From Jackrogersella multiformis (taxonomy: Eukaryota; Ascomycota; Sordariomycetes; Xylariales; Hypoxylaceae): 64,000 bases of DNA. The stretch is from assembly GCA_902806575.1 (NCBI GenBank), contig CADCXD010000009.1, forward strand, positions 1,798,001 to 1,862,000, given 5' to 3'. Under the pieces are notes generated by a model. It saw only the letters and a program-made list of their open reading frames with translations. It was not told the origin of the DNA and ran no database searches. The position numbers and the translations under genes were made by a program. This document shows positions 13,095-24,314 of the stretch, piece by piece; within the stretch, counting starts at the first letter, position 1; each line of letters starts with the position of its first letter.

Positions 13095-13770
13095 GAGTTA
13101 TGGCGATCCCGGTTTTCCTTTTCAGTTATGATACCAAAATCGGTCTTGGCGTTTAGGATCTGAGCTGGCTTGCTCAACAAGCATCACAAGCATTGACATT
13201 TTGTTTCACTAAGAAAAGAAAAGAAGGAAAAAGACAGCATGGTATCGTCACAACTATGCTACATCAATTGAGTCACGCTAGAGACGGATGAATACGACGA
13301 ATAAAGTTCAGAGTGCAGAAGAGTACCTAGTAAAACTAGCATTGTTGACTCTGGCTCTGGCATGCAGTTGATGATGCCAAGCGATCGTAGAACACACCTT
13401 CAGGGGTATGGGCATTATATGTTTATAAGACCCCACAACAGAAGATTCCGTAAGGTCAGCCAGACCTCGATTACTACGTAGGACCGGGCACAAATTCATC
13501 AATTGAGACAAGAATTTACACTAGGTACCATTCACAACGAGCACCTGCATCGTCGCCTTGTGGATCGAAAGACCTGTGAGACCATCAATTCCACTGTAAA
13601 TCTCTTATCATACGAGACCTCGACTTCACCTACATACCTAGGTACATATGTATGTATATGTATTGTACTAGTAATTGTGTGCATCGTGGACGAATCATGA
13701 GCACGTGCTGCTCCGTCGAGAAGTCTAGATTATACAATGGACAGAGATGCCGATACACGTTGCTAAATTC

Positions 13771-13800
13771 GTTCCATAGTTTCCCATAGTCTCCCATAGT
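13771..13800. repeat. three tandem 10-bp units (TCCCATAGT-like)
   Basis: Three consecutive 10-bp units ending CCATAGT, differing by one or two bases. Confidence 0.75.
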
Positions 13801-15351
13801 ATCCGTCTAAGGACATGTATGGAGCTACAGAATAGGCAAGGTGAATAGGCCATCATCAGTCAACGCCCGATCCATCTGACCTTTACAGACCGATTTGTAC
13901 GCATGCATTGCCTCCGATGGATTTGCTTCCAAGTTCTGCGCGATAAATGGATACCTCTGCCGCCTTCCTCCTCGCAACGGTTCTTGCGGGTACCTGCACG
14001 CAAGCGTGAGGCTGCCCAATTGGCACCCCGACAATGCTATGCTATTATACTACACTAGGAGCAGCATGATCTTGAAAGACCATAGGTGGAGCTACATACA
14101 TATACCACTCAAGCCCATCACATGCGGAGAATTTTGATTGGCAAGACCATATTTCTTTTCTACACTGCCTGACTGCTACATAATATGTAATGCATTAATA
14201 TGACTAGGCAGCTAGGCTATGCAACGATCCACGGCACAGAGAGAAGCTATGCTATGCTAACGGTAAGTGGTTCAAGGTGAATCATTACCTAGGTGATAAT
14301 TCTTTCTTCGCCTCCGTGTCACACTTCTATGACTTCAGGCTGAAGGGTACGAAGAAGAAAAAGAAAAGAAAAGGGATGACACACAGGCCGTCTTAATTTG
14401 CAGAATTTGCAGAAGCTGAGGTCAGATATTAGTTATAAGCACGATTTCAAGAAGCCACGCGACATATTGTTACTTGACAGCCGCAACGTCGATTGGACGA
14501 GCAACTGAAGAGCTGAGACCGCCACTTCGACTCGACAGATTGCGCGGGTTCCTCCGGTTTCTTTTTGCCTGCAGAGCCCCAACCTATGCCTTGTTTTGCT
14601 GTACATATTACTATTATACGAATTCCAAGGTCGTATGTATGTATGTCTATGTTTCTGTATGATGTATGCTGTATGTATGTAGGTACAAGTATCGTACATC
14701 CGATGCTGAAGCGATGGATGGTATAATCAGGCGTGAGGTGCATGAGGCATGAGTATACCTAGGTACCTAGGTAGGTATCTATATCTATCCGTACTCGCAA
14801 CGATTTCGGTCAAGAATACATTAGGTACGTTAGCAGGTTAGGTACCTACCTAGGTAGGTATGCAGTTACTTTGCTGTATATGATGTTACAATATAGACTG
14901 CTTTACTGATGATGAAAGTTGGCAAGTTGACAGCTTTCATAATATTTCATGATCATTGGATCTCCATTCGAAATCCCCGCCCCCAAGTATTCCGTATTGG
15001 ACCTTATCCATGGATACCTACCTAAGTACCTACGTACCTCCAAACATGGCGACAGCAGCCAGCCGTTGGAAGTGGCGCTAGTCAGGGCTAGCTAGGGCTG
15101 CACCTATCTAATTCCTGCGTTTGAGGATGTGTCGCTTGGCTTGAACTACCTAGGTACTGTGCAAGAACCCCTCCATCCAAGTGGGATCCAGCCTCTATTC
15201 CTGCTTTTAGGGTTCCTTCAAGGTTCCTTCCCTCCAACTACCTACCTTGAGTGTACTTGCAAGGTACCTATCACGCAGCTGATGATAGGCGGCATACATA
15301 TGTAATGTACGTGCCAAGTACTAACGATATGTACTAACGACGCCTTCAAGG

Positions 15352-15370
15352 CACACACACACACGCGCGC
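15352..15370. repeat. (CA)n/(CG)n dinucleotide tract
   Basis: A run of CA dinucleotides that passes into CG dinucleotides, a simple microsatellite about 440 bases upstream of the annexin start. Confidence 0.8.
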
Positions 15371-15804
15371 ATATTGTTTTCTTACTAGCCAGGTAGCCAG
15401 GTATGTAGTCATATTAAATATGTAATGTCTCAGCTAGGTCTTCCTAAAACCTTCTCCTCTTCTTTCCCTTGTCTTCGCAATACCCAGCAGACTCGAGTCC
15501 TATCAGACTTGCTAATAAATGAAAATCAATCGACTTAGAGTTGATTCCACCTACTTAATCTAAGGTTCCGATATCAATAATTTTTGAAACTTATTAAATA
15601 AACTTGTTTATTTCGATCTCAAAAGATCAAACTTAATATATAAACTTTCGAACCTTCGGTTATAGTTACCCCGCAGCAGCTCGCAATTTAGGGGAGAACT
15701 TCGCTTAATCAAGACCAAGTCCAAGTCTAAGTCCTTGTTTTGGTGACACCCTCCCAACTTTTGCATACGCACTCCCCAACCCTCAACCCTCAGGCGAGAG
15801 AAAT

Positions 15805-18211
15805 ATGTCTCTACACGTCGACGTCGGAGACGGCGCGCGGCGGGGGCGTGAACCTTCCACAACACGCGCGGGCGAAGGCCGCGGTAACCGCCGTCGCTCT
15901 CGCGCAAATTCACCGTCTCTGCTTGACGCCGTGCGCATGCCCTCTCCTCCAGCGGGCTTCAGCTACGACGACAAGGCGCATCGCCGCTCTACCTCTTCCT
16001 ATGACCGCGACTCCTCGTACCGCGTGGGCTCGCCCACCGACGAGTCCAGCTACTACCGCGCCAGCCGCGAGTCGCTCGGCTCGGATACGGACTCGCGGTA
16101 CGCGCGCCGCAGCGCCGAGCGCGTGTCGCGGGGAGACAAGGACATCGTAGAGGCGGCGCAGGACGCCCTACGGCGGGGCGCCGACGCTTTTCTTCCCGCG
16201 AAGTACGCGAGTAAGCTGCGCGAGTCGGACAGCGAGAAGGAGAGGCAGAAAGAGCGCAAGAAGGAGAAGCTGGAAGACGACTTGGCCTATGGGAGTACCG
16301 TTGCTACTGTGGCGCCGAGTACGTATCCCGGCGTCCAGTCTCCGGCCTCGCACTCTGGTAGCGGTCGTTACTCCATGCCCGGACAGTGGGAAGATGAGAA
16401 GACGGGAGAGAGGTTAAGGTACCCGCGCGTAGATACGTCGTATGCGCCATCACTACCAGAGAGGCCGGGAAAACGGGACTCTTACGGACGAGATCCTAGG
16501 GTTTCGGGCGCAAAGCTTGAACCGCCCTCCGGTCGAACGTCTTCGTTAACTGTCAACACCGGACATCATTCTGGCTCACACTCTCTGTCTAGCGCACCTC
16601 CATCGCCGCTTCTAGAATCTTACTATGGCACCTACCAAGCCATGTCCCCGATGCCATCACCGCTACTCCTCGCCTCGAATAGTCCTAGAAACTCAGACAT
16701 TATTGAACCATTATCGCCTAGTCTCTCCGACGGCGAAAGCAACAACGGCGAAAAGAAACGGCGTCGCGCTCGTTTCAATGATCCCGTTGATGATGCAGCG
16801 CGTCTGGCCAAAGCGCTCAAGGGAGAGCACTCGCCTCCTGATACCGAGCCCCTGATCGAAATCCTTCCCGGGATGACGCATGACCAAATTATGGAGCTGC
16901 GCGTCGAGTACAAGCGACTCGTTAAGACCGGCGCCGAACGCAAGGGCGTAAACATCGCCAAGCATATCCGCGCTCGCCTAAAGGATGAGGACCCCACCCT
17001 CATGAAGGCGTGCTATGCCGTTGCGCTCGGAAAATGGGAGTCTGAGGCGTACTGGGCCAACTTCTGGTACCACGGCGACAAGACGCGGCGCGAGCTGCTG
17101 ATCGAGAGCCTGATGGGCCGCACCAACCACGAGGTCGCGCAGATCAAGGAGGCTTTCTCCGACAAGAAATACAGGGACTCCCTAGCGCTGTGTATGAAGA
17201 CCGAGCTCAAAGAGGACAAATTCAAGCGTGCGGTTCTCATGGTGCTCGATGAGAAGCGGATGGACGATGTAGACGAGTACGGACGTCTAATCCCTGTCGA
17301 CCGCGAGCTCGTGCAGGACGACGTCGAGGCGTTGTACAAAGCCGTGCGAAGCGACAGGGGAGGCGAGACCGCTATGATCCAGATCGTTGTCTCGCGAGGC
17401 AACAACCACCTTAAGGAAGTCCTCAGGCTTTATGAGAAAGTTGTCGGGAGTAATTTCGCTCGCGACGCGCTTAAGAAGAGCGGAAACCTTGTGGTTAGTA
17501 CTAATTCCTTTTCCCTTCCGTATCCTATATATACCCCAATTTAGAAATAAAATCGTAGCTAATCCATCAAAATAGGGCGAGCTCCTAGCCCACATCCTCA
17601 ACGGCATAATCAACAAACCTGTGCGCGACGCGCTGCTCTTGCACCACGCGCTCACGGCCTCGCGGAAGGACCACCTGCGCCGCGAGTTGCTCATCTCCCG
17701 GCTCGTGCGCTTCCACTGGGACCGCCACCACATGGCAGCCATCAAGCGAGCGTATCGGGAAAGGTACGGCGAGGAGCTGTCGGAGGCGGTGAAGGAAGGC
17801 ACGACTGGCGAGTGGGGCCTCTTCTGCCAGCAGCTGGTCGTCACGCGCATGCCGGACGACGTCAAGAGCTTCGAGAAGGTGGACGCGGTGAAGGAGATCA
17901 GACGCTCGACTGAGCAGCGAGAGAGAGAAATGGATAGGGAGAGGGAGAGGGAGGAGAGACTTAGGGAGAAGGAGAGGGAGATGGACCGCGAGGGCAGCGA
18001 GAGGGATAGGGAAAAGGAAAGGGAGAGAGAGGAGAGGCATAATAGGAGAGAGAAGGAGAGGGGCAGGGATGGGAAGGAGAGGAAGAGAGATAAGGAGAGG
18101 GAGAGGGAAAAGGATAGGGGCGAGGGTTTGCTCGTCGTGAAAGACCACAAGCATAAGGATAGGAGTCACAGTCGGGAGAGGAGTAGGAGTAGGAGTCAAA
18201 GACGGGAATAA
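15805..18211 (+). CDS. divergent annexin with long disordered N-terminus and RE/RS-rich tail
   Basis: Model: exons 15805..17493 and 17576..18211, 774 residues. The 82-nt intron (GTTAGT donor, AATAG acceptor) is in phase 0. Residues 1 to about 330 are low-complexity, rich in Ser, Arg, Pro and Tyr. About residues 330-640 can be divided into four helical annexin-type repeats: ILPGMTHDQIMELRVEYKRL, then ESLMGRTNHEVAQIKEAF, then QIVVSRGNNHLKEVLRLYEK, then ELLISRLVRFHWDRHHMAAI. Canonical annexin calcium loops (G-x-G-T with a downstream acidic residue) are not evident; the equivalent positions read KGEHSPPDTE, HGDKTRRE, DRGGETA and SRKDHLR. Known role of the family is calcium-dependent binding to acidic phospholipids, but here calcium binding may be weak or absent. 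The last ~100 residues are an extreme Arg/Glu/Lys/Asp tail ending in RS dipeptides. It resembles the divergent annexin-like class of filamentous fungi, but the exact class is not certain. Confidence 0.82.
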
Positions 18212-19085
18212 AGGCCGAGGGCTGGCTACCTGTTGGTTAGTTAAGAATACGACGGGTATGGATTTGATGGATATGATGATTACCTACCAGTGATTCTGGA
18301 AGAATGGGCTGGGGGATACGGAAAGAGAATTTACCTATAACAATAAAACGTTCAGGTCACTTTTACCTACATCGCGTTGATGATATAGTGTGTCCATTCT
18401 ATTCCTTCGATAAAGAGAGACTTCTCGCGCACGACAAACACCAGAAATTGGGCACGAAACTACTATATACGCAATTCATGCCCTACCCTAGATTGCCTTC
18501 CTGGGACCCCATCAATGAGGTGGCGTATGGGGACGACCGGGGCCGCACGGTACGGTACGTCATGTAGGTACTTAACATGCCGCACATATACGTGTACTAT
18601 TTCAAGCCAATGGAAACGAGGCACAATTGCCCAATCGGGCGTGCTCCCAGGGGCTGATCTCTGCCGGATGGATCGCGCTCTGCATTCGGTAAGGGATCGC
18701 TTATTGGTTGATGCCCGAGGGTGTGGATATGGATATCTTGCGAGTGCGTTACGGAGAGCTGTGGCTTTGTACACTTGGGGTTTAACGCTGAGCATATGCT
18801 TGTTAACCTAAAGTTGTCGAATAAGGAGTTGATAATTTATGATAGGTAATTTGATTATCTGCTGCGTCTTTTCATCCACTATCTAAATTTCACTTTCAAA
18901 CATTTTGAGGATCAATGTTAGGTTAGTACCTATTAGCTTACCTGCTCTATGGCCCCAGTCTGAATATATCTCATCACATAGGTTCACCTAGTACCACGCT
19001 GCTTTTATCAGGCTATGTACTTAGGTAGGCATTGGCCAGTAGAATAAGGAGTTTGTAAGTATCTCAGGAGTACTTAGGCATCATA
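18212..19085. other. intergenic, convergent gene ends
   Basis: Lies between the 3' ends of the annexin gene and the HET pseudogene. Small open frames on both strands near 18304-18811 have no recognisable content. Nothing else is seen. Confidence 0.5.
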
Positions 19086-21091
19086 CTAAATAAGAGTAAC
19101 TTTCCGAGGTTCTAGATGATCACCGTCCATCCACCATCTACCCGGACTATATTCTGCGTTTAAGTAGTAGAACTGACTAAGTATCATTCCGATCCTCTCA
19201 TAGAGCTGATTAGTTTCGTCGACGCAATAGAGAACGGCCGATAGATAATATGCATTGTTCCACTCGAATAGCCGCAGGCAGTAGACGGTTGTATCCTGAC
19301 TTACAAACCCTTTCCCCCTACGAGATAAATTGTAGTCTGGGTAAAACGTAGTCGCGGCATCCACCTCGAAACCCTCGTATCGTTTAGCATTTCCGGAATG
19401 AACTTCACTCAGTCGGATAGGTACTATAATTCCCCGAACGAGTAGTTTGTATGGTGCGTCTGTGTTCGGCCCCTCACACCTGCTCGCCAAACACGTTTTG
19501 CCCCCGAGAATGACGCGAGGCCACCAAATGCCTCTTCTACTATCGGCGCAATCAAGAGTAACGGATGCCCAAGACCACGTTGGGAACAGCCACCGGTCCG
19601 AACTCCACCTGTTTCTAACCGGTGGCGGCTTTACCTGCTCAGTCCTTCGATTATCTTTACCGTTCGCTATCCACGCGAAATCTTTCCAGAGTGAGTCTGT
19701 CCATAGTCCTGCCAAATACTCGCGTTTTCCATCCTGGTTGAAGTACTTAACAAGGCCGTCAAATGCTGCTAGTTTGTCACATGCGTAAGTTAAGTCGGTT
19801 ATCGCATATTGCTGCACCAGATCATGCCAGTGCCTGGTGAGAGTACCCTCTAGCAGATAACTGTATCTAAGAGTTTCGGGAACGGGTATTCTAGGATGAT
19901 AATCGACCTTATCGTTTAGACCACAGGGGCAGCGCAAGTCATTTTGGCAACACCATATGACCCATTCTTCGCCAAAGTAAACAATTCGGCGTGAGAGTAA
20001 CATCTCCTGGACTGCCCAGCCGCGTTGGAAGAGGGGGCTATCGAATCACCTCTCGTGGCCGATTGGCCCCCTGGAGAATGCAGAATAAGAAGGCCCTCCA
20101 GGAATCCGCCCTTTAATAAGCATAGAGCTTTTTCGGCTGGAGAACAACCCCCCCTCACATCCCGGAGCCCAGGCAGCTCCCAGGGTTAGATAGGAGTTTT
20201 GAAATACAGAACACATAGTTCCAGATTCTTGTTTCCAGTCTTCTATAGCGATCGACCTGTCGCTTTCGCTGTCTGTCTCATCGTCCCGTTGGATAATACA
20301 GAGGGAGTCGATCCAAAGATACCGAATTCCCATCTTCCTTGTGAACTCAACTGCGTCTCTGAATGTTCGGGGCAAGGACTCGATTGGAACTCCATTGGTG
20401 GTGTACTCACGCCGGGTATGTACAGTTAGTTTGGTAGTCATATCTCCTGGAACCCCCCAGCAGTGGCTCAGGGCGAAATATTTTCTCTCGGTGCCTTGCG
20501 CTCTCTCTATCACTTTGACGTGGGTTGGATCACAGTCGGTATTGGGGCCGACATCCAAGACCCTGTGGGAAGGTAGGATTCGGGGGTAGTATTGCAATCG
20601 TGATGATCAACACATTCGACAAGGTGTTCGTTTACCTAATTACGTGTCTCATTGGACGCAGTAGAGATCGGGAGACTTGTCCACGAGGGTCGTTTGTCTG
20701 GATAGTTTTCTTCTGCAATTAGTTCTGGATGCCGAGTCTTGAAGTGTGCAGTGGTAGTCGCTGTCTCACCTGATACCAGACAGAGTCTACTTGGAGTAAT
20801 AAAAATCATACGGTGCCTAGGCCAGAAAACTAACTCTAGGAAGAGAACCTGGTCTAACCAAGATGAACCTCTCATATATAGTTTATAATAACTATCTAAT
20901 AAATTATCACGATTCGTATTATATGCAGGGTTTTCTAGCAAATCTTTCAAGATCTGACAAAAACGACATCCTCCATAAGCTGACTTCCATATGAGCTTTA
21001 TCAGACGTCCGCCATGATCACCATCAAGCGGTTTGCAAGACTGGCATTCAGGAACAGGGTGTAATTCGACTTCCATACTCAGGCCTCTCAC
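19086..21091 (-). pseudogene. HET-domain (heterokaryon incompatibility) pseudogene
   Basis: Three consecutive minus-strand blocks read as one HET-type protein but are broken. The first block (21091 down to 20636) has the Cys-rich N-terminus (CQSC, GGCRFCQIL). It is stopped by TAG at 20636-20638, and similarity continues in the same frame beyond it (HLVECVDHHDCN). The reading frame then changes by one base at a C-run at about 20567-20569, after which the conserved HET core follows (HRVLDVG, YFALSHCWG, RYLWIDSLCIIQ, NSYLTLGAAW). A TGA at 20046-20048 interrupts again, just before SPLFQRGWAVQEMLLS, and the C-terminal half runs to 19086. HET proteins trigger self/non-self cell death at hyphal fusion. 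An intron from the GTGAGA donor at 20769 to the CAG at 20563 was tested and is out of phase. An intron over the TGA would be only 39 nt and would remove conserved residues. A sequencing error cannot explain three lesions easily. Confidence 0.85.
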
Positions 21092-21396
21092 ACAAGAGCT
21101 ATTGTCGAAGTTGTAGAGGAAGTTCTCGATAAACCAACGGTGTTAAGAGGGTTGGATTGACGCAGGGTACTCCGAATTTTCGATTATAGTGGGCAGTCCT
21201 TTATGTTATTTTCGTTCTGTAACTAAGCCAAAGGTCGGCAGCTACTCAAAGTATGAGAGAGAGGTTTATGAAGAAGGCTGGCAAGTTTAGAATCTTCCAC
21301 GTCAGCAAGATGTAGTGTAACCGGACCATAACGCCAAATCCGTTAAACCTTTAAAATAATTAAATGTAACATGTAAATAACTTATATAGGTAGTAA

Positions 21397-23209
21397 TTAA
21401 AACATGAGCCTATGATACCACACTATTATTATCAGCCACAAAGCTACCATCCAATAAGCAACCCCTTTGAGCGTAAGCAACGGCGGCCTCTCTATCCTAT
21501 CCAACCTCCCTATTCCTATTTGCTCAGCTCCGCCACCCCCCTCCCGCCTCTCCCTCTCCCTCTCCCTCCAAGGCACCTCCATCCCGAAATCGTCCAATAC
21601 CTGCTCAGCCGTGATCTTGGCGCCGGCCAGCACAATCGGCACTCCGGTACCGGGGTGCGTGCTGGCGCCGACGAAATACGCCCTGCTCAGCCCCCGAGCC
21701 CTCGTGCCCGGCCGGAACGCCAGCACGTTGAAGAAGCCGTGGCTGAGCCCCAGGATGGACCCCTTGTCCAGGTTGAACCGGTCCTCCCACGTCCGCGGGT
21801 CGTTGACCGCCTCGTGCGTGATGCACTCCTCCAGCGGCGCGCACCCCGTGCGCGCGCTTACCGTCGAGAGCACCGCTTGCCGCGCCCGGTTGACGAGCGC
21901 CGGCCAGTCTTGCTCCTCCCGGGGCGGGCCGGCGGCGGTGTCGGGCTTGGTCGGTTTGGTGCTGCTGGCGGGGTCTCGCGATTGCAGCAGGTGCCCCGTG
22001 GGGACGAGCACGGTGACGGAGTCGCAGCCCTCGGGGGCGGCGCTCGCGTCGATGCGGCTGGGCACGTTGATGTAGAAGCTGGGTTCTTGGGGCAGCGACT
22101 GCCTGTCGAAGATGGCGTCGAACGACTCGCGGTACTCGTCCGCGAGGAAGATGTTGTGGGTCTGCAGCTCGGGGATCTTGCGGTCGAGGCTCCAGTAGAA
22201 CGATATCGAGCTGCACGAGCCGTCTCTCTGCCGCAGGGACTTGCTGTAGCGCTGGGTGCTCGGCGTTTGGGGGAAGAGGTTGGAGTACGCGTAGACTAGG
22301 TCCGCGTTCACGACCACCACGTCCGCCTCCAGCACCTCACCTGATTCCAACTCCACCCCTTTCGCCGTCTTCCCATCTGAGCTCGTGAGGATGCGCTTCA
22401 CCGGCGTATTCAACCGGTACTCCACCCCCAGCCTCTCCCCGACCCTCACCAGCGCCTCCAGCACGACGTGGAACCCGCCCCTCGGGTACCAGATGCCCTC
22501 GGCCAGCTCCGTGTACTGCAGCAGGGAGTAGGTGCCGGGGGCGTCGAACGGCGACATGCCCATGTACATGGTCGCGAACGTGAACACGCGCCTCAGCCGC
22601 TCGGTCCAGAAGTACCTGCCGGCGCGGCCCCAGACGGTGTGCAGCGGGTGAAGCCTCAGGCCGGTCAGCACGAAGCTCGGGGCGGCCAGGTCCCAGAGGC
22701 TCGTGAAGTTCCTGCGCAGGACGCGGGCGACGCTGAGCTCGTAGTGGTCGTGGGCCTCGCGCAGCCAGGCGAGGTAGCGGCGGAAGCCGTCGGTGCCCTC
22801 CCAGCGCTCGACCTGGGCCTTCATGCGCGCGAGGTCGGTGGTCAGCTCGAAGCGCTCGCCGTCCGCGAACCACACGGCGTAGTTGGAGGGGCAGCGCAGG
22901 AGCTCCACGCCCTCGGCCTCGAGCGAGGTGTCGAGGTCGTGGAAGGCTTCGCGGAACAGCTTGGGCAGCAGCAGCAGCGACGGCCCTTGGTCGAAGCGGT
23001 ACCCCGAGTGCGAGAGCAGGCTGCACCGCCCGCCGGTGAAGGCGTTCTTCTCGAGCACCGTTACGGCGAATCCGGACTTGGCTAGGCGCGCTGCGGTTGC
23101 GATGCCGCCGGCGCCGGCGCCTGGAGGTGTGTGAGAAAGGGAGTCGTGTGGGATGTGTGGTGGTGTACTTACCGACGATAATCGCTTTCTTATGTCCCGT
23201 TTTGGACAT
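21397..23209 (-). CDS. al-1: phytoene desaturase (carotenoid, CrtI type)
   Basis: Model: exon 1 at 23173..23209 (MSKTGHKKAIIV plus one base), GTAAGT donor, CCTCCAG acceptor, exon 2 at 21397..23120; 586 residues, close to the size of Neurospora AL-1. The splice rebuilds the FAD-binding glycine motif (VGAGAGGIATAARLA). The C-terminal CrtI signature VGASTHPGTGVP is intact, and the protein ends with a hydrophobic segment (YWMVALWLIIIVWY) that may anchor it to membrane. Known role: successive dehydrogenation of phytoene to neurosporene, lycopene or 3,4-didehydrolycopene; how many steps this enzyme performs cannot be read from the sequence. The gene lies 1.1 kb downstream of al-2 on the same strand and 305 bases from the HET pseudogene. 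Base composition is very GC-rich (44 of 60 bases in 22741-22800), unlike al-2. The frame is open further upstream to 23442, but that sequence is intron and promoter. Confidence 0.95.
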
Positions 23210-24314
23210 TGCTCTCCCTCCTTGCGTAAAAACCAGAGTCTGTAAGTGGTCCACCAATTGATGGACGATGGTAGGTCGACAGTTTTAGAACCAATATAAA
23301 AGTTAAACCAAAATATTCTTATAATTATGTCCCGATTAAATAGAAGCCAGATCCCTATTATTATTTCACCAAATATCCAGCCCCCTAGAGTTGTCAAATC
23401 GGCATACGACTTGGATCCTGTCAGTTCTCGCAAACCGACCACTCAATCAGATGAGAAACTCGGAATAACGATCCCTCATTTATACCTTGACTTCGAATTG
23501 AGATTGGTAACAAATATTGATCAATAGCATGTTCCCGTTAGACCAATCCTCGTGATCTGATATAATTACGTTGAAACAGATGGCTTCTTCGGACAAGTTG
23601 TAGGGTGATCTCAGTGAAGGGCGGGAACTAAGGGGATCCATCATAGTAGAGAGGTAAAAGGTAACTTGCGATCTCAAATTAGCATTGTCAACGTCCGCAT
23701 CGACATAGCGATAGTGCCGGATCCGACTTAATGATTCATCATTGAGATCTACAAGGGTTAAGTCAGTAACTCCCAGCGTAACTAGAAAAAGCATCACTTG
23801 GAGTTTTATACGATATCTAATGCATGCAGAAGCTTTATTTCTTGCGTGGGAGGTAAAAGATCAAAATTTTAGATGCGATTTCTAGCTGATGGTGACAGAA
23901 TTTCGTTGTTCTGCCTTTTGTCTTGCAGGCCTACACTGACTCTTTAGTAAGCAAATATAAGGACAAAAACGTGTTACCACTGCTACCCGATCAAGAGATT
24001 GGCATCGAAGCGCTCAAGTAAAGCATTATCCTTTGTATCATCGGATTTCTATTGGAATATGCATCATGTTACGAAATAACGATGTTGGTCATTGGGTTAA
24101 TCGGCTCGCAGCAAAGCCGCAAAACTGAAAAGGGGTAATCCTGTAAATCCTGTAAATCTTGGCGAATTTGACGAAGGTAAATGAGTACGTGCTAAACTAT
24201 TTAACATGCCATATAAATCTAGAAAATTGCTGTCATGCTCTTTATAAATAAATCATCTCTGGTATTCAACTAGTTTTCTCGAAGAAAAATTGGCAAGAAC
24301 TGAAGAGACCGCCG
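23210..24314. other. intergenic between al-1 and al-2
   Basis: Holds the al-1 promoter and the al-2 3' end. A minus-strand open frame at 23480-23794 (ATG, 104 codons, hydrophobic start) has no recognisable sequence and is not called. No clear regulatory motif is assigned; GATC occurs near 23468 and 23519, but not in the GATCGA form. Confidence 0.5.

Larger units (their letters stand above)
13095..15804. other. gene-free intergenic region
   Basis: No supported gene; open frames are short and overlap on both strands. It contains TACCTAGGTA-type palindromes near 13633, 14757 and 14843, a (GTAT)n-like stretch near 14635-14685, and the upstream region of the annexin gene. The ~200 bases before 15805 are CT- and A-rich. 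Confidence 0.5.

Noticed and set aside
20563..20769. Intron that would rescue the first two lesions of the HET gene
   Set aside because: GTGAGA donor and CCCACAG acceptor are out of phase and would remove conserved residues.
21412..23257. Long open frames opposite and out of frame with al-1
   Set aside because: They are Arg/Ala/Gly/Pro-rich shadows produced by the very high GC of al-1, with no family features.
23210..23442. Extended N-terminus of phytoene desaturase from 23442
   Set aside because: The frame is open by chance through intron and promoter; the spliced start at 23209 restores the FAD motif and the expected length.
23480..23797. Minus-strand frame with a hydrophobic start between al-1 and al-2
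   Set aside because: No family, no splice support, and the first residues are only weakly signal-like.
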